Below the pieces are notes generated by a model that was given only the letters and a program-made list of their open reading frames with translations, was not told the DNA's origin and searched no databases. Of a stretch of DNA of 9,917 nucleotides, positions 1 to 6,537 are shown one piece after another. Each line of letters starts with the position of its first letter. Within the stretch, counting starts at the first letter, position 1. The translations under genes were made by a program, and so were the position numbers. This stretch comes from JAVBMO01 sp031552355 (GTDB taxonomy: Bacteria > Bacteroidota > Bacteroidia > Bacteroidales > P3), in the NCBI GenBank assembly GCA_031552355.1, contig JAVBMO010000115.1:1-9917 (forward strand). The letters are read 5' to 3'.

Positions 1-15
1 AAAAATTTTTCGACT

Positions 16-103
16 ATATTTGTATGTTGCATATTTGTAAGTTGTTTTTATATTTACTTGAAAATCAAATATAAAATTACAACTTTTTATTCAAATATGC
101 AAC
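16..103. repeat. Compound palindrome made of short ATATTTG-type repeats
   Basis: Three nested inverted-repeat arms are seen. Positions 26-37 (GTTGCATATTTG) are perfectly complementary to 92-103, 39-45 (AAGTTGT) to 79-85, and 46-55 (TTTTATATTT) to 67-76, around an 11-nt loop at 56-66. That gives 29 base pairs interrupted only by short bulges. The left arm also holds direct repeats: 16-30 and 31-45 are 15-mers differing at two positions, and 50-60 is a partial third copy. As RNA it would be a long AU-rich hairpin; as DNA it could be a multi-site operator. The T-rich stretch at 105-120 would also fit a terminator of a gene to the left. The function is inference; the symmetry is directly visible. 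Confidence 0.75.
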
Positions 104-143
104 TCTTTTATCTTTTTTCTTACATCGAACTCAGGTTATAAGG

Positions 144-213
144 TTCTTTCCTATGCATCAAAACTACTTGATGAAGAAAGAAGTTCATAAGAAGAAAGTT
201 CTTCTTTATGAAC
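144..213. repeat. Two consecutive hairpins in the groES upstream region
   Basis: Hairpin 1 pairs 144-150 (TTCTTTC) with 176-182 and, inside it, 156-161 (CATCAA) with 168-173, leaving a 6-nt loop. Hairpin 2 begins at the next base: 183-194 pairs with 201-213 (GTTCATAAGAAG against CTTCTTTATGAAC), with one extra T in the right arm and a small loop. Neither is followed by a clear T-run on the plus strand, so a simple terminator is not the obvious reading. The pairing is seen; the role is unknown. Confidence 0.5.
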
Positions 214-365
214 GTTGCCATTTCTCCAACAATCGCAGGGTTTAGTCTTTTTACAGGAACAAAGCAAAATTGTGTCAGTATCTTTTGCTTCTTTTGGCTG
301 TTCAACGCCTAATTCAAAATTCGTAATTCCCAATCCAAAGCCTCTGCCAAAATGTCACTTCCACC

Positions 366-417
366 TGTCAAATTTCCATAAAAAAGGAAGAAAAATCCCT
401 TGGCACAAAATTTGACA
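366..417. promoter_or_regulatory. 10-bp inverted repeat before groES, possible operator
   Basis: TGTCAAATTT at 366-375 is the exact reverse complement of AAATTTGACA at 408-417, with a 32-nt spacer. The right half contains the TTTG (411-414) proposed as the -33 element of groES. A regulator binding both halves, or a stem formed between them, would affect groESL transcription. The repeat is seen; the operator role is inference. Confidence 0.4.
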
Positions 418-439
418 AGTTGCGCATGTAATAATTTTA
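411..439 (+). promoter_or_regulatory. Candidate groESL promoter
   Basis: TTTG at 411-414 is followed after 17 nt by TAATTTTA at 432-439, which matches seven of eight positions of the Bacteroidota -7 consensus TAnnTTTG. The predicted start would lie near 446, giving a leader of about 25 nt before groES. The local sequence is AT-rich, so chance matches are possible. Confidence 0.35.
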
Positions 440-471
440 AAATAATGTTTAACCTATAAAAAGTATAAGAA

Positions 472-750
472 ATGACAAAAGTAAGTATCAAACCATTGGC
501 AGACAGAGTTCTTGTTGAACCTGCCGAAGCAGAACAAAAAACAGCAGCCGGTATTATCATCCCCGACACAGCCAAAGAAAAACCCCAACAAGGTATAGTT
601 GTAGCTGTGGGTGCAGGCAAAAAAGACGAGCCTATGACCGTAAAAGAAGGCGACAAAGTGCTTTATGGAAAATATTCCGGAACGGAAATTACGCACAATG
701 GCAAAACTTATTTAATTATGCGTGAAAGCGACATTTTCGCAATCATTTAA
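472..750 (+). CDS. groES: Co-chaperonin GroES
   Basis: This is the 10-kDa co-chaperonin. As a heptamer it caps the GroEL ring and closes the cytoplasmic folding chamber in an ATP-dependent cycle. The 92-residue protein has the usual family length. The N-terminal motif IKPLADRVLVEP is at residues 6-17, the flexible mobile loop with its hydrophobic GroEL-contact tripeptide (GIIIP) is at about 19-37, and the C-terminal half has the conserved pattern GDKVLYGKYSGTEI. It starts at an ATG 41 bp after the second half of an inverted repeat and is followed 41 bp later by groEL, the standard operon order. No unusual residues are seen. Expression is probably high and stress-inducible, as for the family, but no CIRCE operator is visible. 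Confidence 0.98.
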   Translation: MTKVSIKPLADRVLVEPAEAEQKTAAGIIIPDTAKEKPQQGIVVAVGAGKKDEPMTVKEGDKVLYGKYSGTEITHNGKTYLIMRESDIFAII

Positions 751-791
751 TTCAAAACAAAAGATTATTCAACTTTAAACAATAAAGAAAA

Positions 792-2429
792 ATGGCAAAA
801 GAAATCATTTTCGATACCGAAGCCCGCGAACAACTTCGCAAAGGCGTTGATGCATTGGCAAATGCAGTGAAAGTAACTTTAGGACCCAAAGGCCGCAATG
901 TTATTATTGACAAGAAATTCGGCGCACCCCATATCACCAAAGACGGTGTTTCTGTGGCTAAAGAAATAGAATTGCCCAACACCACCGAAAACATGGGCGC
1001 TCAATTGGTGAAAGAAGTAGCTTCAAAAACTGCCGACCAAGCCGGCGACGGTACCACCACAGCTACTGTATTGGCTCAAGCCATTGTAAACACAGGTTTG
1101 AAAAACGTTACCGCAGGCGCCAATCCGATGGATTTGAAACGCGGTATCGACAAAGCCGTTGCTGCGGTGATTGCGGACTTGAAAAAACAATCAAAAGTAA
1201 TTGGCGACGACATTCAAAAAATTGAACAAGTGGCCACTGTTTCGGCAAACAACGATAGCTTTATCGGAAAAATGATTGCCGAAGCCATGAGCAAAGTAAA
1301 AAAAGAAGGCGTTATCACTATTGAAGAAGCCAAAGGTATTGAAACTACCGTAAAAGTGGTTGAAGGTATGCAATTCGACAGAGGATACATCTCTCCTTAC
1401 TTCGTAACCGACACCGAAAAAATGGAAGCCGTTTACGAAAATCCTTTTATCTTGATTTACGACAAGAAAATTTCTTCCATGAAAGATTTCTTGCCTGTGT
1501 TGGAAAAAGTAGTTCAAACCGGACGCCCACTGTTGATTATTTCTGAAGATGTTGAAAGCGAAGCTTTGGCAACTTTGGTAGTAAACCGTTTGCGTGCCGC
1601 TTTGAAAATTGTAGCTGTAAAAGCTCCCGGATTCGGCGATCGCAGAAAAGAAATGTTGGAAGACATTGCCATTTTGACCGGTGGTACTGTAATTTCTGAA
1701 GAAAAAGGCTTCAAATTGGAAGATACCGATTTGTCAATGTTAGGCCAAGCTGAAAAAATCAGCATCGACAAAGAAAACACCACAATTGTTAGCGGAAAAG
1801 GCGAAAAATCGTTGATTGAATCAAGAATCAGCCAAATTAAAGCCCAAATCGAAAAAACTACTTCTGACTATGACCGCGAAAAATTACAAGAACGTTTGGC
1901 AAAATTGGCCGGTGGTGTTGCTGTAATCTATGTTGGTGCAGCTTCTGAAGTGGAAATGAAAGAAAAGAAAGACCGCTTCGATGATGCTTTGCATGCAACA
2001 CGTGCTGCTATCGAAGAAGGAATTATTCCCGGAGGTGGAGTGGCTTATATCAGAGCAGAACAAGCTTTGGCTGCCGTTAAAGCTGAAAACGATGACGAAG
2101 AAATTGGTATAAACATCATTCGTCGCTCTTTGGAAGAACCATTGCGTCAAATTGTTGCCAATGCAGGTTTGGAAGGTTCCGTAATTGTTCAGAAAGTGAA
2201 AGAAGGTAAAAACGATTATGGTTTCAATGCCCGCACCGAAACTTACGAAAATCTTTTCGAAAGCGGCGTAATTGACCCAACGAAAGTAACCCGTATCGCT
2301 TTGGAAAATGCAGCTTCCATTGCTTCCATGTTGTTGACCACAGAATGTGTGTTGGCCGACATTAAAGAAGAAACTCCCGCAATGCCGATGGGTGGCGGAA
2401 TGCCCAGTGGTATGGGTGGAATGTATTAA
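792..2429 (+). CDS. groEL: Chaperonin GroEL (Hsp60)
   Basis: This is the 60-kDa chaperonin that forms a double heptameric ring and refolds proteins in the cytoplasm with GroES and ATP. The length, 545 residues, is typical. The ATP-site motifs are present: TLGPKGRNV at 29-37, TKDGVSVAKEI at 49-59 and AGDGTTTATVLA at 84-95. The catalytic-type Asp398 lies in RFDDALHATRAA, and the chaperonin signature AAIEEGIIPGGG is at 405-416. The C-terminus carries the usual disordered Gly/Met-rich tail (MPMGGGMPSGMGGMY), which lines the cavity floor. The gene is the second in an operon with groES and ends 22 bp before a strong intrinsic terminator. It appears intact, with no missing active-site residue. Confidence 0.99.
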   Translation: MAKEIIFDTEAREQLRKGVDALANAVKVTLGPKGRNVIIDKKFGAPHITKDGVSVAKEIELPNTTENMGAQLVKEVASKTADQAGDGTTTATVLAQAIVNTGLKNVTAGANPMDLKRGIDKAVAAVIADLKKQSKVIGDDIQKIEQVATVSANNDSFIGKMIAEAMSKVKKEGVITIEEAKGIETTVKVVEGMQFDRGYISPYFVTDTEKMEAVYENPFILIYDKKISSMKDFLPVLEKVVQTGRPLLIISEDVESEALATLVVNRLRAALKIVAVKAPGFGDRRKEMLEDIAILTGGTVISEEKGFKLEDTDLSMLGQAEKISIDKENTTIVSGKGEKSLIESRISQIKAQIEKTTSDYDREKLQERLAKLAGGVAVIYVGAASEVEMKEKKDRFDDALHATRAAIEEGIIPGGGVAYIRAEQALAAVKAENDDEEIGINIIRRSLEEPLRQIVANAGLEGSVIVQKVKEGKNDYGFNARTETYENLFESGVIDPTKVTRIALENAASIASMLLTTECVLADIKEETPAMPMGGGMPSGMGGMY

Positions 2430-2451
2430 TAGAATTATTTCTATTGAAAAC

Positions 2452-2490
2452 AAAACGGTCGCTGAGAGAAATTTCAGCGACCGTTTTTGT
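2452..2490 (+). terminator. Intrinsic terminator of groESL
   Basis: AAAACGGTCGCTGA (2452-2465) is perfectly complementary to TCAGCGACCGTTTT (2474-2487) around an 8-nt loop, and the T-run continues to 2488. This 14-bp stem lies 22 bp after the groEL stop, so the operon ends here. Confidence 0.93.
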
Positions 2491-2506
2491 TTTCGAAAAA
2501 TTATTA

Positions 2507-2536
2507 TTTCGAAACCGGACTTATTTTTTATCTTTG
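2507..2536 (+). promoter_or_regulatory. Promoter of the lipoprotein gene
   Basis: TATCTTTG at 2529-2536 matches the Bacteroidota -7 element TAnnTTTG at every fixed position. A weak -33-like TTTC lies at 2507-2510 with an 18-nt spacer. The predicted start is near 2543, giving a leader of about 60 nt. It sits between the groESL terminator and the lipoprotein, which supports separate transcription. Confidence 0.6.
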
Positions 2537-2603
2537 CGAAGGAGAAAATTTCTAAAAATTTTGTCTCTTATGTAAATGGTCAAATTAAAAACAAAGAAAT
2601 AAA

Positions 2604-3707
2604 ATGAAAAGACAATCATTTTTTATTGTAGGTTTATTAAGTGCTGTCATAGCATTATCTTCTTGTGGCGGATCTAAAACCAAACCGGAATTTTCATCTT
2701 CTTCTAATGAAGGAACTTTCGATGCTGCTGCAAATTTTCAAAAAAGTGGTTTACAAGGAAATGTAATATCTGTAAGACAACGCGTTTATTGGGCTTTAGA
2801 AAAGTTTGGCCGCATGGAAAAAGGCAAACTTCAAAATATGCCTTATGAGGATTTTTTGAAAGTTTATAATGAATATGGATTGTTGGTGGAAGAAACCCAT
2901 TTCGACGCAAAGGATTCCATCGTAAGCCGCCAAGTGAATACTTACGACAAAACCCAATTGAAAAAGGAAGAATTTTTCAATACCAAAAAATGTACAGCAA
3001 TTATAGAATACAGTTATGAAGGCAATCTATTGAAACAAAAAGATATTCAGGACGGAGATGGAAAATTGAAAGAACGCTATATCTATAGTTACTATGAAGG
3101 AACAAAACTTGTGCAGGATGAAGACAAATACAATTCGGCTGGAAAACTTGTACAAAAAATCGTTCATGTGTATGATGGCGAGCAAATATCTGAAAAGCAA
3201 TATTACACAGGATCGGGTTATCCATTCAAAAAAGAATACTATGCTTACAGTGCAGATGAAAGAACAAATATTTCAACCATAAGCTATTATAAATATGAAA
3301 ACAAAGAAGAAGTTTATGATGGTAAAACAGAATATTCCGATTACAATTCCTTTGGCAAATACAAAATGAAAGTCGTTTACGACAAAACAGACCAACAACT
3401 CGAAATTACACAATATTCTTATGATGATCAGGGAAATATAATTGAAAGCACAATTTCTAAACCCAAAAAAATAGAAGCCTCTTTAACAGTTAGCGAAGCG
3501 GAGTCTGTAGGGAAAGAGGTTGATGAAAGTGAAAGTAGCACTGAAATTAGTGAAGAACAAGAGTGGTTGATGAGTTCCGGCGCAACTTATGAGTATTCTT
3601 ATGATGACCTTTTCAACTGGATACAGAAAATAACTTATAAAATAGATGAAGCAACAGGAAAGAAAAACCGCCAATTCTATTACGAAAGAATTATTGAATA
3701 CAGATAA
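2604..3707 (+). CDS. Lipoprotein with Tyr-Asp-rich repeats, function unknown
   Basis: The 367-residue protein begins with a type II signal peptide: a basic start (MKRQ), a hydrophobic stretch at 6-18, and the lipobox LSSC ending at Cys21. Ser- and Lys-rich residues follow, so it should be lipidated and anchored in the envelope. From about residue 110 it contains repeated strands of the type Y-x-Y-D/E-x-x-G-x-x-x-x (for example IEYSYEGNLLKQ at 134-145, YSYDDQGNIIES at 271-282, YSYDDLFNWIQK at 331-342). These resemble the RHS/YD and YwqK-like repeats found in many Bacteroidota surface lipoproteins and predict a beta-rich fold. An acidic Ser/Glu-rich stretch at about 297-320 interrupts the repeats before the last one. 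It has its own promoter and terminator. No toxin domain or catalytic motif is seen, and I cannot assign a function. Confidence 0.85.
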   Translation: MKRQSFFIVGLLSAVIALSSCGGSKTKPEFSSSSNEGTFDAAANFQKSGLQGNVISVRQRVYWALEKFGRMEKGKLQNMPYEDFLKVYNEYGLLVEETHFDAKDSIVSRQVNTYDKTQLKKEEFFNTKKCTAIIEYSYEGNLLKQKDIQDGDGKLKERYIYSYYEGTKLVQDEDKYNSAGKLVQKIVHVYDGEQISEKQYYTGSGYPFKKEYYAYSADERTNISTISYYKYENKEEVYDGKTEYSDYNSFGKYKMKVVYDKTDQQLEITQYSYDDQGNIIESTISKPKKIEASLTVSEAESVGKEVDESESSTEISEEQEWLMSSGATYEYSYDDLFNWIQKITYKIDEATGKKNRQFYYERIIEYR

Positions 3708-3739
3708 CTTTAAGATACCGTTTTTTATCAAGCATAGAA

Positions 3740-3780
3740 AAAACCTCGCAGATATTAATAATCTGCGAGGTTTTGTTGTT
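3740..3780. terminator. Bidirectional intrinsic terminator
   Basis: AAAACCTCGCAGAT (3740-3753) pairs perfectly with ATCTGCGAGGTTTT (3761-3774) around a 7-nt loop. The 14-bp stem has T-runs in both readings: TTTT in plus, and on minus the complement of the A-run at 3738-3743. It lies between the convergent lipoprotein and membrane-protein genes and can terminate both. Confidence 0.9.
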
Positions 3781-3850
3781 TTAATCGCTTCGTTTTATAA
3801 CAGATGGTAATACAGAAAAGTACAATGGCCTATCCTGTTTTTATCTAAAT

Positions 3851-5140
3851 CTAATTTCTGTAATGATTGCGGATTGTATTCAAAATTCGGCAAACAACCA
3901 CATCATTTTTTTCATGATGCCGACGCGCCCAGAAAGAATATGCCCAAACAACACTTTCCTTGTCAAGGCTGCCATCATCGGTGAATTTCTCCAAAACAGA
4001 AGTATGGATATAAGGTTTTAGAGGTTCAAAATATTCCGAAGTAAATGAGCCATTATTCGGATTGTTCATAATATTGTAGATTGCATCCAGTGTTTCATCC
4101 ACTTCTTTCGAAGATTTACTCTGATATAGCAAAGGATGAACTGTCAACAACCAATTACAAAGTTTTGCATATCCCGAATTATGGTACTGATCCGGTGAAA
4201 TAATATAGAAAAGCAGCTCTTTATAAGAATCAAAAATCTGATAAAGCTCTTTAGGGTGTGATTTTAAATATTTTTGTGCCTTTTGAAATGAAGGCGAGGA
4301 ATTATATTTATATCCGGAAATAATATCATAGAAAGAAGAATATTCGGATTCTGTATTTCCATAGAATGTGCTGGAAATAGCTTCATTAATAATGTACCTA
4401 TCTTTACTTGGATCATCCCACAGAGAAGCAAAATAAGGGTTTGGGATTTCAATTTTTTCAAATTCAACATAGCCATCTTCTACAGACGAAGCCTCCTCTG
4501 CAACGTAAGCAGGTGTTTCAGAACTATATTCATAATCATTTTGAAGATAACTGTATGCCTCTACCAAACTATAAGGAGTAAATTCTATCAATTTATAAGA
4601 GATAAAACATGTGGGTAGAAAAATTAAAACAACAATCCCTAAAACAATTGCAGGTGCAATTTTATCTCTTTTCCACAAATAGATAATTCCATACGAAAGC
4701 CCGCCAACAAATGCAGATGCAAAGGTGACAAAAAGGACAGCAACCATACTGTAGCCGCAAATATTTTCAAAAGATACGCCTGTCCCTTTTGAAAAGAATA
4801 CCATTACCCATGACACAATAACGAAAAAGACGCAAGTAAAAAATAATATCATCCAAAAAGAAATCTTTTGCGAAGGCTTAGCCTCATCATCTTTTTTCGA
4901 AAGAGCAATGACAAGAATAGCTATAACACTTGATAATAAAAAGGCTATATAAATGCCTGCAAAAACAGTCCAACTTTGAACGAAGGAATATACTTCTCCA
5001 ATTCTCCATGTTTGGAAAAATTTATCCATAAAACCCGTGTATTCACTGTTGTGTCCGAATAACGTGAGTGGAATGAAAACAAGAGTAATGATACTATAAG
5101 AAATAGCAAAGTTTTTGCAAAATTTTGTAAATAAATTCAT
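3851..5140 (-). CDS. Five-helix membrane protein with large C-terminal domain, unknown
   Basis: I do not recognise a named family. The 429-residue protein has about five hydrophobic helices in its first half, at roughly residues 11-29, 54-80, 92-117, 128-156 and 161-182. A hydrophilic region of about 245 residues follows. That tail starts with an acidic Tyr/Ser/Glu-rich linker (about 196-228), continues with predicted helices that are Tyr- and Asn-rich, and ends with the aromatic-basic motif WAYSFWARRHHEKND at 399-413. No catalytic motif, transporter signature or signal peptidase site is visible. An odd number of helices would place the two ends on opposite sides of the membrane, though the topology is uncertain. 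It is transcribed alone, divergent from gap and convergent with the lipoprotein. The ATG at 5138-5140 is preceded by a good minus-strand -7 element about 30 bp upstream, which supports this start. Confidence 0.8.
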   Translation of the reverse strand: MNLFTKFCKNFAISYSIITLVFIPLTLFGHNSEYTGFMDKFFQTWRIGEVYSFVQSWTVFAGIYIAFLLSSVIAILVIALSKKDDEAKPSQKISFWMILFFTCVFFVIVSWVMVFFSKGTGVSFENICGYSMVAVLFVTFASAFVGGLSYGIIYLWKRDKIAPAIVLGIVVLIFLPTCFISYKLIEFTPYSLVEAYSYLQNDYEYSSETPAYVAEEASSVEDGYVEFEKIEIPNPYFASLWDDPSKDRYIINEAISSTFYGNTESEYSSFYDIISGYKYNSSPSFQKAQKYLKSHPKELYQIFDSYKELLFYIISPDQYHNSGYAKLCNWLLTVHPLLYQSKSSKEVDETLDAIYNIMNNPNNGSFTSEYFEPLKPYIHTSVLEKFTDDGSLDKESVVWAYSFWARRHHEKNDVVVCRILNTIRNHYRN

Positions 5141-5169
5141 GGACTAAGGTTTTACATGGTTTCAGAATA

Positions 5170-5202
5170 CAAAAGTATAGAATTTCATCCATTAAAAAAC
5201 AA
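5170..5202 (-). promoter_or_regulatory. Candidate promoter of the membrane-protein gene
   Basis: Read on the minus strand, 5177-5170 is TACTTTTG, a full match to TAnnTTTG. A TTG for the -33 element lies at 5202-5200 with a rather long 22-nt spacer. The start would be near 5163, about 20 nt before the ATG. Confidence 0.5.
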
Positions 5203-5234
5203 TTTCAGGATTTTTTTCAAGAGCTTTAACTTTG
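5203..5234 (+). promoter_or_regulatory. Extra plus-strand promoter candidate upstream of gap
   Basis: TAACTTTG at 5227-5234 matches TAnnTTTG in full, and a TTTC lies at 5203-5206 with a 20-nt spacer. It would start a transcript near 5241, over 200 nt before gap. It could be a distal gap promoter, could drive a short RNA ending at the hairpin near 5335, or could be a chance match. Confidence 0.3.
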
Positions 5235-5393
5235 CATGCGTTTTGAAAATGAAAACAGATTTTTTGTTCCATTTTGCAAGCATGAATCTTGTGCAATATT
5301 CCGGAAAAACAAACCTTTTCGCCTGCCGGTTGTTTATTATTCGTTTTAAAATATTTTATTTTCTTTTGGAATGTTTTTCCATAAAGAAATTCG

Positions 5394-5401
5394 TATCTTT
5401 G
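5394..5401 (+). promoter_or_regulatory. gap: Promoter (-7 element) of gap
   Basis: TATCTTTG at 5394-5401 matches the Bacteroidota -7 consensus fully and lies 51 bp before the gap ATG, predicting a leader of about 45 nt. The best TTTG upstream (5365-5368) is 25 nt away, longer than usual, so the -33 element is unclear. Confidence 0.6.
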
Positions 5402-5452
5402 GCACCATAAAAAGGCAATAAATATCCAAAAAATCAATAAAACAAACTCACT

Positions 5453-6451
5453 ATGAAAAAGATAGCAATTAATGGATTCGGTAGAATCGGTAGGATTACC
5501 TTCAGAACCTTAATCCACAGAAATGTAGAAATTGTAGCCATAAACGATTTGACAGATGCTGCTACTTTAGCCCATCTTTTGAAATACGATTCTGTTCATG
5601 GCAAATTCCAAGGTGATGTACATGCCGAAGGCGATTGCTTAGTTGTAAACGGCAAAAAAATTAAAATCTACGCTGAAAGAGACCCCGCAAACCTTCCTTG
5701 GGGACAATTAGGCGTTGATGTTGTTATTGAATCTACCGGTATTTTCCGTTCTCGCGAAAAAATGGGTAAACACCTTCAAGCTGGCGCAAAAAAAGTAATT
5801 TTGACTGTTCCTTCAGATAAAAAAGAAGATGTTGATGCAACGGTTGTTTTAGGTGTGAATGACAACATTCTTTCCAAAGATATTCAATTAGTGTCTAACG
5901 CTTCTTGCACCACAAACTGCTTGGCGCCTATCGCCAAAGTTTTGAACGACAAATTCGGTATTGTTCGTGGTTTGATGAACACCATCCACTCTTATACCAA
6001 CGACCAAAATATCTTGGATTTACCTCATAGCGATTTAAGAAGAGCTCGCGCTGCCGGCCTGTCTATCATTCCAACCAAAACCGGCGCTGCTAAAGCCGTA
6101 GGTTTGGTTATTCCTGAATTGCAAGGAAAATTAGACGGCTTTGCTATGCGTGTTCCCACTCCGGACGGTTCTGTTGTGGACTTAACCGTTGAATTGAAAA
6201 AAAATGTAACCAAAGAAGAAATCAATGCCGCTATCAAAGAAGCTGCCGAAGGCCCATTGAAAGGTATTGTAGAATATTGTGTAGATCCTATTGTTAGCAT
6301 CGACATTGTTGGCAACTCACATTCTTCTATCTTCGATTCTCAATTGACACAAGTTTTGGAAGGCAACTTTGTGAAAGTTGTTATGTGGTACGACAACGAA
6401 AAAGGATATTCTACCCGCGTTTGCGATTTGGCAGAAAAACTTCCTTTATAA
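5453..6451 (+). CDS. gap: Glyceraldehyde-3-phosphate dehydrogenase, type I
   Basis: This enzyme oxidises glyceraldehyde-3-phosphate with phosphate and NAD to 1,3-bisphosphoglycerate in glycolysis, and the reverse in gluconeogenesis; it is a cytoplasmic homotetramer. The 332 residues are full length. The Rossmann motif INGFGRIGR is at 6-14, and Asp32 in INDL at the end of the second strand fits NAD preference. The active-site segment SNASCTTNCLAP at 148-159 gives nucleophile Cys152, and His179 in NTIHSYT is the expected base. The C-terminal WYDNEKGYSTRVCDLAEKL is typical. Its own -7 element and terminator indicate a single-gene unit, and nothing is truncated. The motif often written SAPSKD is VPSDKKED here, a mild variation away from the catalytic residues. 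Confidence 0.98.
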   Translation: MKKIAINGFGRIGRITFRTLIHRNVEIVAINDLTDAATLAHLLKYDSVHGKFQGDVHAEGDCLVVNGKKIKIYAERDPANLPWGQLGVDVVIESTGIFRSREKMGKHLQAGAKKVILTVPSDKKEDVDATVVLGVNDNILSKDIQLVSNASCTTNCLAPIAKVLNDKFGIVRGLMNTIHSYTNDQNILDLPHSDLRRARAAGLSIIPTKTGAAKAVGLVIPELQGKLDGFAMRVPTPDGSVVDLTVELKKNVTKEEINAAIKEAAEGPLKGIVEYCVDPIVSIDIVGNSHSSIFDSQLTQVLEGNFVKVVMWYDNEKGYSTRVCDLAEKLPL

Positions 6452-6470
6452 GATTTTCTTATTTACCAAG

Positions 6471-6500
6471 AAAAGGGGAGCAATTTTGTTCCCCTTTTTA
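6471..6500 (+). terminator. Intrinsic terminator of gap
   Basis: AAAAGGGGA (6471-6479) pairs with TCCCCTTTT (6490-6498), and the stem can extend inward by a G-T and a C-G pair. A T-run follows at 6495-6499. It starts 19 bp after the gap stop and ends about 38 bp before comF. Confidence 0.85.
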
Positions 6501-6537
6501 TTTATTTTGAAAAATATCGTTTTAATCTTCTTCCAAA

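Larger units (their letters stand above)
104..471. other. Non-coding region upstream of groES
   Basis: I find no convincing gene here. Short open frames on both strands lack a good ATG start or any recognisable domain. The region holds two consecutive hairpins at 144-213, a widely spaced 10-bp inverted repeat at 366-417, and a candidate groES promoter at 411-439. No CIRCE element (the HrcA operator, TTAGCACTC-N9-GAGTGCTAA) is present. Confidence 0.6.
5141..5452. other. Divergent intergenic region between membrane gene and gap
   Basis: These 312 bases contain no convincing gene. They hold a minus-strand promoter (5170-5202), a plus-strand promoter-like match at 5203-5234, an imperfect hairpin at about 5307-5335 and the gap promoter at 5394-5401. 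Short open frames on both strands are low-complexity Phe/Lys-rich sequence and look like chance. Confidence 0.6.

Noticed and set aside
16..103. Iteron-like replication origin or CRISPR-like array
   Set aside because: Only two to three imperfect copies, no regularly spaced unique spacers, no nearby rep or cas gene; a palindrome describes it better.
120..333. Minus-strand open frames, one with a Cys-rich stretch (CSCKKTKPCDCW)
   Set aside because: The Cys-rich frame has only a TTG start and no upstream ATG before a stop; the other is low-complexity. Both overlap the hairpins at 144-213. No family match comes to mind.
215..415. 66-residue plus-strand open frame before groES
   Set aside because: No domain, poor context, and it runs through the inverted repeat and proposed promoter of groES.
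1884..2453. 189-residue minus-strand frame inside groEL
   Set aside because: Antisense shadow of the highly conserved groEL coding sequence; codon bias of groEL keeps the frame open.
5156..5437. Short open frames on both strands in the divergent region before gap
   Set aside because: Phe/Lys-rich translations of AT-rich sequence that overlap promoter elements; no family features.
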